A stretch of 64,000 nt of DNA from JAGOEX01 sp964630905 (GTDB lineage Bacteria > UBP6 > UBA1177): positions 26,938-90,937 of the forward strand of contig CAZVWR010000007.1 of the NCBI GenBank assembly GCA_964630905.1, given 5' to 3'. Position 1 is the first letter of the stretch; the number at the start of each line of letters is the position of its first letter. A model generated the notes under the pieces. It did not search any database, had not been told where the DNA came from, and saw only the letters and a list, made by a program, of their open reading frames with translations. A program made the position numbers and the translations under genes. This document shows positions 1 through 8,808 of the stretch, one piece after another.

Positions 1-2
1 AT

Positions 3-524
3 GCCCAGCTTATTGATGTTCTCGGTGTCGGAATGCTTATAATGGGTGAGAGCGGGGTGGGAAAAAGTGAAACGAGTCTTGATCTTGTCATGAGAGGACA
101 CAAACTGATAGCAGATGATGTCGTTGAAATAAAGCATATTCCGCCCGACCGGCTTCTTGGGGCGTGCAACGAGATGATGAAAAGTCTTATCGAAATAAGA
201 GGCATCGGAATTGTGGACCTCCAGCAGATGTTCGGCATAACCTCTGTCGCCGCTGAAAAAGAGATAGACTGCATAGTGCGGCTGGCACTATGGGATGAAA
301 AGCACCACTTTGAATATGAGCGGGTAGGAAGTACTGCGAATTATTATGAAATACTCGGGGTAAAAAAACCGTATTATGTTATTCCGGTAAGGAACGGGTC
401 TAACCTCAGTTCAATAATGGAAGCTGTAGCAAGAGACTATCTTTTGAAAAAAATGGGGATCAATGCTGCAGAGCAGTTTGAAAAAAAACTTTCCGAAAAA
501 CTTAAGAAGATCGGAGGAAACTGA
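3..524 (+). CDS. hprK: HPr kinase/phosphorylase, C-terminal part (5' truncated by window edge)
   Basis: The reading frame is open from base 3, so the N-terminal domain lies outside the window; about 173 of the usual ~310 residues are present. What remains is the kinase/phosphorylase domain. The P-loop GESGVGKSE is encoded just after base 45, followed by an ADD motif and the HprK-type EIRGIGIVDLQQMFG segment. The enzyme phosphorylates and dephosphorylates HPr on Ser46, and that serine is present in the HPr encoded at 949-1218. The stop overlaps the next start by one base (TGATG), indicating translational coupling with the EIIA gene. The ATG at base 33 is internal, not the true start. Confidence 0.93.
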   Translation, partial: AQLIDVLGVGMLIMGESGVGKSETSLDLVMRGHKLIADDVVEIKHIPPDRLLGACNEMMKSLIEIRGIGIVDLQQMFGITSVAAEKEIDCIVRLALWDEKHHFEYERVGSTANYYEILGVKKPYYVIPVRNGSNLSSIMEAVARDYLLKKMGINAAEQFEKKLSEKLKKIGGN

Positions 525-952
525 TGTATTCTTTTATTTTTATCACTCATGGCGACCTTGGCAGGACAATGCTTGACATTGCTTCCCGGATAATGGACGA
601 GGATGTTTCCGACAAGTGTCGTCTTTTTACGATAGATTTTACGATGGTGACTGAACTGGAGGAGATCAAAGACAATATAAAGACAACGGCTGAGAAATTC
701 ATTGCTGAGGGCATGAAAGTAATTGTTTTTGTTGACCTCTTCGGAGGCAGTCCTTCAAATATCGCTTTCACGATCGCAAAGAATGAAAATGTTGATGTAT
801 TAAGCGGTGTAAATCTTCCTATGGTAATGTATGCAATAGAACACAGGAACAGCGGAAAAACACTTCCTGTCATGGTTGAAGGGATCATGAAAAGCGGCTT
901 GCAGAATATTACCAGTGCAAAAAAACTTCTTGAATCAAGGGAAAAGAAATGA
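524..952 (+). CDS. PTS EIIA component, mannose family
   Basis: A 142-residue cytoplasmic EIIA-Man domain protein. His9 in the opening ITHGDLG stretch is the expected phosphoryl acceptor from HPr, and DLFGGSPSN (about residues 73-81) is the family's conserved loop. It stands alone, without fused IIB and without IIC/IID permease genes nearby. It sits between hprK and ptsH, with a 1-base overlap upstream and a 4-base ATGA overlap downstream. This arrangement is typical of incomplete regulatory PTS systems in several proteobacterial lineages, where EIIA phosphorylation state is a signal rather than a transport step. The regulatory role is inferred from context. Confidence 0.9.
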   Translation: MYSFIFITHGDLGRTMLDIASRIMDEDVSDKCRLFTIDFTMVTELEEIKDNIKTTAEKFIAEGMKVIVFVDLFGGSPSNIAFTIAKNENVDVLSGVNLPMVMYAIEHRNSGKTLPVMVEGIMKSGLQNITSAKKLLESREKK

Positions 953-1218
953 AAGACATTGAACTTAAAATAACAAACAAACTCGGAATGCATGCCAGAG
1001 CGGCAAGCGTATTTGTGAAAACTGCTGAAAAATATAAATGCAGAGTTGAGATGGAAAAGGACGGGGTAAGGGTCAATGCAAAAAGCATAATGGGAATTTT
1101 GATGCTGGCTGCCCCTGTCGGGAGTGTTATCCGGCTTATCACAGAAGGTGAAAAAGAAGCAGAATGTCTGAAAGAGCTGGCAGATCTTATTGTGAATAAA
1201 TTCGGCGAAGGGGAGTAA
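949..1218 (+). CDS. ptsH: Phosphocarrier protein HPr
   Basis: An 89-residue HPr. His15 in GMHARAA is the site phosphorylated by enzyme I. Ser46 in the AKSIMGILML segment is the regulatory site used by HPr kinase, consistent with hprK being two genes upstream. Length and motif spacing match the family. The start overlaps the EIIA stop by four bases, and the stop is one base before the ptsI start, so the four PTS genes are almost certainly one translationally coupled unit. Confidence 0.95.
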   Translation: MKDIELKITNKLGMHARAASVFVKTAEKYKCRVEMEKDGVRVNAKSIMGILMLAAPVGSVIRLITEGEKEAECLKELADLIVNKFGEGE

Positions 1219-1219
1219 T

Positions 1220-2977
1220 TTGAGAGAACGGGTTCTGCTGAAAGGTGAGAAGATCTCAAGCGGTATCGGTGTAGGAAGACTTTTTTTCATCGACAGAAAA
1301 TTTGTTTCGATTCCGCACATTTCACTTACAGGCGGCAAAGAGGCGGTGCTTAACGAAATTGAAAGGTTCAAAAAAGCTGTTTCAGATTCAGAACAAGAGC
1401 TTGTCAGAATAATATCTGATAAAAAGACGCCTGATCAGACGAGGTCAATTCTTGAAGTTCACAGAATGATGCTCACAGATCCCACGGTTTCGGAACTTGT
1501 TCTTAAGACTGTGACAGAAAAGAAGATAAATGCTGAATGGGCAGTACTTGATGTTTTTGATGAGCTGACCAGAATGCTTGAGGGGAACAATTCGGGGTAC
1601 TACATAAAAGCAAAAATAGTTGATATGGAAGTTGTCAGAGACAAGTTGATATCAAAGCTTGCCGGCGGTGTTTCCTCCACTCTTCTGGAGATACCGGAAG
1701 AAGATCTTGTTATCTGTTCACACTCTCTTACTGTAAGTGAACTCAACTATTTTTCTCAATTTCCAAATGTCAAAGGGATTGTTCTTGAGTCTCCCGGAGG
1801 TGTCAGCCATCTTACCGTGGTTCTCAGGGCACTTGAAATTCCTGCCGTAATGGGAGTCCCTTCGCTTATATCCAATATAGATTACGGTGATATTGTTATT
1901 GTGGACGGAGTTAACGGGGAAGTTGTACTGAGGCCTGACAGAAGTGAGATCAAAGATGCTATAAGAAAAAACAAGCGGTTTGAAAAATATTTTGCCAGAT
2001 TCCTTGAAAATGTTGAAACACCCTCAGTTTCAAGGGATGGACATGTACTCAAAGTCGGTGGAAATATAGATCAGCCTGGAGAAGTTCCGTTTGTAAAAAA
2101 ATACGGAGGCGAGTTCATCGGACTGTTCAGAACTGAGTTAATGTTCCCTGAAAAACAAGTGGTTCCTAGCGAGGATAGACACTATGAAATATATTCTCAG
2201 GTACTTCATTTTGCAAACCCGTTGCGGGCGACCATAAGGATATTTGATTTCGGAGAGGACAAAGAGGGGGCGATAGTCCATAAAGGTTTTATGGGGATGA
2301 GGGGCATCCGGCTCTGTAAAAGAAGACCTGATGTGTTTATTCCGCAGATAAGAGGGCTTATCAGGGCGGCGGAACAGGGCAATCTTAATATTCTTCTTCC
2401 GTTTGTAAGCAATGTGCACGAAGTGGATGATTTTAAGGAGCTTCTTTTTAAGGAAGCTGCAAAGATGGGGCTTAGCCGGAATCTTGACAATGTCGAGCTT
2501 GGTGCGATGATAGAAGTCCCTTCCGCCATATTCATTGCCGAACAGATCGCAAAAGAGGTCAGTTTTTTCAGCGTCGGGACTAATGATCTTATTCAGTATC
2601 TGATGGCTGTTGAAAGAAAGGATCAGTATTCATCAAATTATTTTTCCCATTTTCATCCTTCTGTTATCAGGGTTCTTTTTAATCTGGCCCATATTGCAAA
2701 AGAGCAGGGAAAAGAGATCTCAATCTGCGGAGAAATGGCTGCTGACAGATATTTTCCCCTAGTGTTTCTTGCAATGGGGATATCGTCTCTGAGTATGAGT
2801 CCCATTTCAATTCCGATAATAAAAAAGATCATTAAATGCGGGTACATCAAAGAAGGTGATGTGATGTTGAAAAAAATGCTTGTAGCCAAAAAGAACAGTC
2901 AGGTAATTAAAATTCTTAGAGATTTTATGGTTGACAGATATCCAAATATATTTACAGAAACATGGAACAACAATTAA
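1220..2977 (+). CDS. ptsI: PTS enzyme I (PEP-protein phosphotransferase)
   Basis: A 585-residue enzyme I that transfers phosphate from phosphoenolpyruvate to HPr. It uses a TTG start, supported by a GGGGAG ribosome site a few bases upstream and by the one-base gap to ptsH. The N-terminal HPr-binding domain is followed by the swivelling His domain (His197 in PGGVSHLTVV) and then the PEP-binding barrel, with the FRTELMF motif and Cys503 in SICGEMAAD. The phosphohistidine loop differs from the usual GGRTSH form (see findings), but the His and the flanking LEIPAVMG are kept. No sugar permease genes are adjacent, so a regulatory phosphorelay is likely. Confidence 0.94.
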   Translation: MRERVLLKGEKISSGIGVGRLFFIDRKFVSIPHISLTGGKEAVLNEIERFKKAVSDSEQELVRIISDKKTPDQTRSILEVHRMMLTDPTVSELVLKTVTEKKINAEWAVLDVFDELTRMLEGNNSGYYIKAKIVDMEVVRDKLISKLAGGVSSTLLEIPEEDLVICSHSLTVSELNYFSQFPNVKGIVLESPGGVSHLTVVLRALEIPAVMGVPSLISNIDYGDIVIVDGVNGEVVLRPDRSEIKDAIRKNKRFEKYFARFLENVETPSVSRDGHVLKVGGNIDQPGEVPFVKKYGGEFIGLFRTELMFPEKQVVPSEDRHYEIYSQVLHFANPLRATIRIFDFGEDKEGAIVHKGFMGMRGIRLCKRRPDVFIPQIRGLIRAAEQGNLNILLPFVSNVHEVDDFKELLFKEAAKMGLSRNLDNVELGAMIEVPSAIFIAEQIAKEVSFFSVGTNDLIQYLMAVERKDQYSSNYFSHFHPSVIRVLFNLAHIAKEQGKEISICGEMAADRYFPLVFLAMGISSLSMSPISIPIIKKIIKCGYIKEGDVMLKKMLVAKKNSQVIKILRDFMVDRYPNIFTETWNNN

Positions 2978-2990
2978 AAAGGAGGCAGAA

Positions 2991-3890
2991 ATGACATTCA
3001 AATCGATTTCCAGTTTTATTGAAATGGCAAAAGCCGGTGCAAAAAGAAAAATTGCTGTTGCAGCCGCAGAAGACGAACCGGTATTGATGGCGGTAAAAAA
3101 CGCCATTGCCGAAGGGATTGTTGAGCCGATCCTTGTCGGAGACGAAAAACAGATCAGGGAGATCTCCGCAAAAATAGGTTTTTCACTTGACGGAATAGAG
3201 ATCATCAATGAAGTAAATCCGGCTTTAGCGTGTAAAAAAGCTGTGTCGCTTATCAGAGAAAAGAAGGCGGGCATTCTTATGAAAGGTCTTGTAGGTACGG
3301 CGGATCTTCTTAAAGCAGTTCTTGATAAGGAGAACGGCCTTAGAAAAGGATCTGTCATAAGTCATATCGCATTTTTTGAAAGTCCTCATTACCACAAGGT
3401 TTTTATTGTTACCGATGCGGCGATGAATGTGGCTCCTGAGTTCAAGGAAAAGGTTGCAATGATAGAAAATGCAGTAGATGCCTGTCACCGTCTCGGACTT
3501 GAAAAACCGAAAGTTGCAGTAATAGGTGCAGTAGAGGTTATAAATGAGAAAATGGAAGCGACTGTACATGCCGGAATGCTTACAATGATGAACAGAAGGG
3601 GGCAGATAAAAGGTTGCATAATTGACGGTCCGTTCGCTCTTGATAATGCAGTTTCAAAAGAAGCCTGTCATCACAAAAAGATTGAAACAGAAGTGGGCGG
3701 TGATGCCGATATTCTCATGTGTCCGGATATCGAAGCGGCGAATGTTCTTTATAAATCTCTTAATTTTCTCGGCGGAGCTGAATCAGCAGCAGTTATCATG
3801 GGTGCCAGTGTTCCGATCGTTCTTACAAGCAGAGCCGATAGCGAAAAGAGCAAACTTAATTCGATCGCGCTTGCCGCGGCAATGAAATAG
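2991..3890 (+). CDS. ptb: Phosphate butyryltransferase (Pta/Ptb family)
   Basis: A 299-residue member of the phosphate acetyl/butyryltransferase family, which converts an acyl-CoA and phosphate to acyl-phosphate and CoA. I chose ATG 2991 because a strong AAGGAGG site lies just upstream; an in-frame ATG at 2931 is inside ptsI and has no such site. The C-terminal segment with VPIVLTSRADSEKSKLNS is typical of Ptb rather than the longer Pta. It lies 13 bases after ptsI and 11 bases before buk, so the acid-forming pair belongs to the PTS transcription unit. Substrate could be butyryl-CoA or branched-chain acyl-CoA. A second homologue lies at 58115-59029. Confidence 0.92.
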   Translation: MTFKSISSFIEMAKAGAKRKIAVAAAEDEPVLMAVKNAIAEGIVEPILVGDEKQIREISAKIGFSLDGIEIINEVNPALACKKAVSLIREKKAGILMKGLVGTADLLKAVLDKENGLRKGSVISHIAFFESPHYHKVFIVTDAAMNVAPEFKEKVAMIENAVDACHRLGLEKPKVAVIGAVEVINEKMEATVHAGMLTMMNRRGQIKGCIIDGPFALDNAVSKEACHHKKIETEVGGDADILMCPDIEAANVLYKSLNFLGGAESAAVIMGASVPIVLTSRADSEKSKLNSIALAAAMK

Positions 3891-3901
3891 GGAGGTTCGT
3901 A

Positions 3902-4972
3902 ATGAAAATACTTGCAATAAACCCGGGCTCAACATCAACAAAAATAGCAGTTTTTGAAGATACGAAAGAGATCATGACCCAGAACATAAAGCACTCAACT
4001 GAGGAGCTGAAGGATTTTTCCCATATTTTTGAACAGTTTGATTTCAGAAAGAGCGTCATTATTGATGAGCTTAATAAAAAAGGTTTTGACATCAGCTCAT
4101 TTGATGCAGTTGTAGGCAGAGGCGGCCTTCTTAATCCTCTTCCAGGAGGTGTTTACAAGGTTAATCAGAAAATGATAGATGAGCTCAAAGAGGCAAAAAT
4201 GGGCGACCACGCTTCAAACCTCGGCGCACCTATCGCAATGGAGATCGCAAAAGCGGCTGGTGAACAGACCTGTGCATATATCGTTGATCCGGTTGTTGTT
4301 GATGAAATGGATGATATCGCCCGTATTTCAGGAATGCCGGAAATATCGAGGATCAGCATATTCCACGCCTTGAACCAGAAGGCTGTCGGAAGAAAATATG
4401 CAAGAGAAAAAGGTAAGAAATATGAAGATTTTAATCTGATAATTGCACATCTTGGCGGAGGCATTTCAGTCGGTGCACACAAAAAAGGTAAGGTTGTGGA
4501 TGTAAACAATGCTCTGAACGGAGAAGGCCCTTTCTCTCCCGAAAGAAGCGGCGGAATTCCTTCAGGACAGCTTACAAAACTCTGTTTCTCAGGAAAATTC
4601 ACCTCAGCAGAAATACACAAGAAGATAAAAGGTGAAGGCGGCCTTGTCGCATATCTTGGAACAAATAATGCCTATGAAGTTGAAAAAAGAGTTGCTGCAG
4701 GTGATAAACATGCTGAACTTATTTACCGTGCGATGGCATATCAGATCTCAAAGGAGATAGGACTTCTTGCGGCGGTTCTGAAAGGTGAAGTCGATGCAAT
4801 AATTCTTACAGGCGGTGTTGCATATGACAAAGGTTTCGTTGCATGGATAAAGGAGCATGTAAGTTTCATCGCTGAAGTGATAGTGTATCCCGGTGAAGAT
4901 GAAATGACAGCTCTTGCGGAAGGTTGCTATTACGGCATAAAAGGAGAGATAACTGTTAGAGATTATGTATAA
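3902..4972 (+). CDS. buk: Butyrate kinase
   Basis: A 356-residue acetokinase-family enzyme that makes ATP and the free acid from butyryl- or branched acyl-phosphate. The N-terminus has the family phosphate loop INPGSTSTKIAVF, and HLGGGISVGAHKKGK (about residues 182-196) and the C-terminal LTGGVAYD motif complete the ASKHA fold. Length fits Buk rather than acetate kinase (~400). It has a GGAGG site before the ATG, directly follows ptb, and its last 8 bases overlap the next gene. Together with ptb this gives substrate-level phosphorylation during fermentation. Confidence 0.93.
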   Translation: MKILAINPGSTSTKIAVFEDTKEIMTQNIKHSTEELKDFSHIFEQFDFRKSVIIDELNKKGFDISSFDAVVGRGGLLNPLPGGVYKVNQKMIDELKEAKMGDHASNLGAPIAMEIAKAAGEQTCAYIVDPVVVDEMDDIARISGMPEISRISIFHALNQKAVGRKYAREKGKKYEDFNLIIAHLGGGISVGAHKKGKVVDVNNALNGEGPFSPERSGGIPSGQLTKLCFSGKFTSAEIHKKIKGEGGLVAYLGTNNAYEVEKRVAAGDKHAELIYRAMAYQISKEIGLLAAVLKGEVDAIILTGGVAYDKGFVAWIKEHVSFIAEVIVYPGEDEMTALAEGCYYGIKGEITVRDYV

Positions 4973-6533
4973 ATCTTTATTATTTTTCTTTTTTATACCG
5001 GCTGTTATAAGCGGATGCAGTGATACCATTATAAAAAAGGAGCATCTCAAGCCCGGTTTTTATGAATTGTGCTACAGTTTCCCTAAATTGCCCGAGAACA
5101 CAACTGAAAATGATATTAAAACAGCGTCAGCCGCATATGAAGATCATTTAAGCCGCAACGGCATTACTGTTTTAAAAAGAAGGCATACAGCTGACTCTGC
5201 ATGTTATTTTACAGATTCTATAAAAGAGATCTCTCTTCCCCGGACGGAACTTGAAAACAATATCGCTCAATATTTGCTTGCCGCATATTTCAACAGCGAA
5301 TACAGTTCTGTTTACGGAGTTTTCCCGGGGAAGAGGAGATCTGAAAAGATAGTTGATAATGTCCCTTTTTTAAGGAAGCTTCCTATCTATATTGAGAAAC
5401 AGGAAGGGCTTGTAATATCAGGTACTAACAGAAAAATGCTTTTCGTCGCGAGGTATCTGGATGTTCTTGAGATAGGAAATGAATTCGGTTTCAATGACAA
5501 AGGGAGAATGGTCATTAATGTCAGACCAGATGAATCAGAAAGATGGAAGATGATCCCATTCCTTTTTGATCTTCTTAATCTTGATGAATTTGTGTCGCTT
5601 CTTCCCGGTGATTATGCGGTTCTGAACGAATGCAGGGAGGAAAAAGTCTCTCTTAAACTGAGTATACCTGCATGGTCCATTTATTCAGTGCCTGTCGCAA
5701 AAGACAAGGGTGTCATAAATGAAGATGCTCTGGTTTTTTCAGTTAGTGTCATGTCATTGCCATTTGACGAGGAGATACTGCTTAAATATTTTTACTCGAT
5801 TTCAAAGAGCTATATTCTCCCTCCTTCGAGCGGCCTTTATTATTCACCGAATTTCAAAGGTTCGAATGTAAGGCCGACAGTTCTACTTTTTTCATCGGAG
5901 CTTGCAATATCAGGGGAATATATTATTTCACCTGAGATGATATATATGTGGATCTCTTCAGTAAAAATGCAACTCGAAGAATTCCCTGACGCCTTCTATG
6001 CAAATCTTCTTTCGCTGAAAATTGCAAAAAAGCTCTATACCGGAAATCCGTCTTTCCTGGGAGGAGCCGAGCTTGTAAATAAAACGACGGCTGTCCCTTT
6101 TGAAAACATTGCAAAAATGCTTTTTCATAAAGGTAATGTTACTGTTTTCGGTTCCATCAGCAGCTCGCTCTATCTTTATGACGGAGATATAATAAGTGAG
6201 TTTGCAAATCTCCTGGAAATTGATAGATCACCAGGCGTTAAGGCTGTTTTCGGTTCACCTGAAAATATTGACCGTTCTATAATTTCATTTGTTGTCAGAT
6301 CGGCGAATGCTGAAGTTCTTACCGAAAAGGTGAGCAACGGGCTTAAGGAAGAGGGATTCATCCCTTTCCAGGTGCTGTTCGAACAGGTTTCTCTCAACGA
6401 TGCCTGGGGTGCTGTATCCATTTCTGTTGACAGGAACAGTGAAAAGAAGATTCTTGACCTGTATGAGAAAAAGTTTAAATTATTAAATAACACAATGTCA
6501 ATCGGAGTTTACCGTGTCGCAAAAGAAGAATGA
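4965..6533 (+). CDS. Lipoprotein of unknown function
   Basis: A 522-residue protein with a short hydrophobic signal peptide ending in a lipobox-like VISGC (Cys18), so it is probably lipid-anchored in the envelope. The body has two similar-looking halves of mixed alpha/beta character with LLAAYFN and KVSNGLKEEGF segments. This faintly recalls M16 peptidase-like folds, but there is no HxxEH zinc motif and I do not assign a function. The start overlaps the end of buk by 8 bases and the end overlaps ftsK by 20 bases, so it is tightly coupled to both. Confidence 0.8.
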   Translation: MYKSLLFFFFIPAVISGCSDTIIKKEHLKPGFYELCYSFPKLPENTTENDIKTASAAYEDHLSRNGITVLKRRHTADSACYFTDSIKEISLPRTELENNIAQYLLAAYFNSEYSSVYGVFPGKRRSEKIVDNVPFLRKLPIYIEKQEGLVISGTNRKMLFVARYLDVLEIGNEFGFNDKGRMVINVRPDESERWKMIPFLFDLLNLDEFVSLLPGDYAVLNECREEKVSLKLSIPAWSIYSVPVAKDKGVINEDALVFSVSVMSLPFDEEILLKYFYSISKSYILPPSSGLYYSPNFKGSNVRPTVLLFSSELAISGEYIISPEMIYMWISSVKMQLEEFPDAFYANLLSLKIAKKLYTGNPSFLGGAELVNKTTAVPFENIAKMLFHKGNVTVFGSISSSLYLYDGDIISEFANLLEIDRSPGVKAVFGSPENIDRSIISFVVRSANAEVLTEKVSNGLKEEGFIPFQVLFEQVSLNDAWGAVSISVDRNSEKKILDLYEKKFKLLNNTMSIGVYRVAKEE

Positions 6534-8808
6534 TACAGTTAAAAAGAAAAAGAATGGCTCCGTTGATACAGATACAGGGGAGAAAAGACTGATCATAATT
6601 GAAATAGCTGCCGCTTTTGTTTTTCTTTTTACTACATTTCTATGGCTTTCTCTTGCAAATTTTTCGGCAAAGTCGGTCAGAAGCGGTTTTTTCACAGGAA
6701 CTGTCGGATACGATTCCGCTCACTCGATGATAAATTTCTTCGGCATAACGGCTTACTACATTCCACTGCTCTTAGGCTTGACCCTTCTGTGCTTCATAAA
6801 TAAGGGTTTTATAAGACATGCTGTTCTGAACTATCTGAACTTTTTCTTTCTTCTGCCCCTTTTTTCGATGATCTCGGAATACGGCACTTTTTACGGCATC
6901 AGAAATGAGAATTTTCTGGGCAGGGTTATATATGAGAACCTTTTTCTGATATATTTCGGAAAAACAGGCTTTATTCTTGTCGTTACATGCTGGCTTGTCT
7001 TTTTCTCCATTCTGTCCTTTAATGTCAGCTATTTCTTCATTTTCAGGAAGCTCGGTTCGATATGGAGCCGTTTCTTTGAAAAAGTTAAAGATACAAAACT
7101 GTTTGAAAAAGATGATGAAGAAGAGATTTCTGATGCACCTGAAGTCCAGCCGGAAAACTTGAATGATAACAATAAATTCAGTTTACAGCCGCCGCCTGTT
7201 CCTGAAGATGTTGAAGAAGCAGCGGTAGAGAAAGTTGTTGAGGAAAAGAAGATCACTAAAAAGAAAGATGATATTTCAATAAGTATTGCAGAGCAGGACG
7301 GAACAGGAAAAGAAAGGAAGACAGTAAGAACACATGTTGATTACACCGGCTATAAATTCCCGCCGCTTGATCTTCTCAAAGGCGAAGAGAAGGTGAAGGC
7401 CGAAAATGACAGAGAAAAAAAGGTGAGAGAAAGAGCACTGCTTCTTGAAAGGAAACTTCTTGAGCACAGACTTAAAGTTGCTGTTCAGGGAGCAACGGTA
7501 GGTCCTGTTGTCACTATGTACGAAGTTGAGCTTGGCGAGGGAGTCAGGGTCAATCAGGTCGCGGCAATGGAGACAGATCTCGGTGTTGCTGTCGGAGGGA
7601 AAAAAATAAGGGTGGTTTCAAGCCTTCCAGGAAAGCCTTATATCGGCATAGAAGTTCCAAATGATGAGCGGCTGATGATCAGGCTCAAAACGATATTAAG
7701 AAGCGATATGTTCGTAAAGCAGAGCAAAACAGGACTTCCTATTGCTCTTGGTCAGGATGTGGCAGGCAAGCCTTTTGCGGCTAATCTGGTAAAAATGCCC
7801 CATCTTCTTGTTGCAGGTACGACAGGGAGCGGTAAATCAGTCGGTATCAACACTTTTATTGTTTCACTCCTTTTCAGTCTGAAGCCCGACGAAGTTAAGT
7901 TCATAATGGTCGATCCGAAAGGTAATGAGTTCAATATCTACGAAGGAATTCCGCACCTTCTTCTTCCTGTAGTTGTTGACAGCAAAAAGGCGGCAAAGGC
8001 ACTTCAATGGGCTGTAAATGAAATGGAAGAGAGATTCCACCGTCTTGCAGAGAATATGGTCAGAGACATTGAAGCGTATAACGAAAAAGTTGATAATATA
8101 AACAAGAATCTTGCCAATGTCGAACACCATATGAAGAAAATGCCTTATATTGTTGTTGTAATTGATGAGTTTGCCGACCTCATGATGGTTGCCGGAAAGG
8201 ATGTAGAGATCGCGGTTTCAAGAATCGCACAGAAGGCGAGAGCTGTCGGAATACATCTTATTATAGCGACACAGAGACCGACAAGAGATGTCGTAACAGG
8301 GCTTATCAAAGGAAATCTGCCGGTAAGAATTGCTTTCAGGGTTGCTTCAGCCCTTGATTCAAGAACCATACTTGATTCAAACGGTGCCGAAATGCTTCTT
8401 GGGAACGGTGATATGCTTTATATCCCGCCGGGATCTTCTGAAGCTGAAAGAGTTCACGGAGCTTTTATCAGCACGGATGAAATTAAGAAAATTGTAAAAT
8501 ATATAAAGGATCAGTTCGGTGACGAGGTGGTAACTGATGATTCAATTCTCGGGTCTTCACCTGTTGATTTTCTTGAAGATGAAAGCGACGGGGGATATGG
8601 CGGTGAGAGTGAAAAAGATCCGATGTATGATGAAATACTTGCCTATGTTCTTTCTACCGGCAAGTGCAGTGCCAGCATGCTTCAGAGGAAGTTTAAAATA
8701 GGTTACAACAGAGCCGCAAGGGCAGTCGAAGTGCTTGAAGCCGAGGGGATAGTATCTCAAGCTGACGGAGCGAAGCCCAGAACGGTAATAAATCCCAAAG
8801 ATAATTGA
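6514..8808 (+). CDS. ftsK: DNA translocase FtsK/SpoIIIE
   Basis: A 764-residue hexameric dsDNA pump that clears and aligns chromosome termini at the division septum. It starts at GTG 6514 with GGAG upstream, inside the preceding gene. The N-terminus carries about four membrane segments (roughly residues 25-190), then an acidic/basic linker to about 290. The motor follows, with Walker A GTTGSGKS at 435-442 and Walker B VVVIDEFADL around 547-556. The last ~65 residues form the gamma winged helix that reads KOPS/SRS sequences (RKFKIGYNRAARAVEVLE). It ends back-to-back with the convergent RND gene: the two stops form TGATCA. Confidence 0.95.
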   Translation: MSQKKNDTVKKKKNGSVDTDTGEKRLIIIEIAAAFVFLFTTFLWLSLANFSAKSVRSGFFTGTVGYDSAHSMINFFGITAYYIPLLLGLTLLCFINKGFIRHAVLNYLNFFFLLPLFSMISEYGTFYGIRNENFLGRVIYENLFLIYFGKTGFILVVTCWLVFFSILSFNVSYFFIFRKLGSIWSRFFEKVKDTKLFEKDDEEEISDAPEVQPENLNDNNKFSLQPPPVPEDVEEAAVEKVVEEKKITKKKDDISISIAEQDGTGKERKTVRTHVDYTGYKFPPLDLLKGEEKVKAENDREKKVRERALLLERKLLEHRLKVAVQGATVGPVVTMYEVELGEGVRVNQVAAMETDLGVAVGGKKIRVVSSLPGKPYIGIEVPNDERLMIRLKTILRSDMFVKQSKTGLPIALGQDVAGKPFAANLVKMPHLLVAGTTGSGKSVGINTFIVSLLFSLKPDEVKFIMVDPKGNEFNIYEGIPHLLLPVVVDSKKAAKALQWAVNEMEERFHRLAENMVRDIEAYNEKVDNINKNLANVEHHMKKMPYIVVVIDEFADLMMVAGKDVEIAVSRIAQKARAVGIHLIIATQRPTRDVVTGLIKGNLPVRIAFRVASALDSRTILDSNGAEMLLGNGDMLYIPPGSSEAERVHGAFISTDEIKKIVKYIKDQFGDEVVTDDSILGSSPVDFLEDESDGGYGGESEKDPMYDEILAYVLSTGKCSASMLQRKFKIGYNRAARAVEVLEAEGIVSQADGAKPRTVINPKDN

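Noticed and set aside
547..1371. Long minus-strand open frame opposite EIIA, ptsH and ptsI
   Set aside because: It lies antisense to three well-supported PTS genes, has no ribosome site and reads as low-complexity Ser/Phe-rich translation.
2931..2990. In-frame upstream ATG extending Ptb by 20 residues
   Set aside because: It overlaps ptsI, has no ribosome site, and the strong AAGGAGG site directly precedes ATG 2991, which gives the normal family N-terminus.
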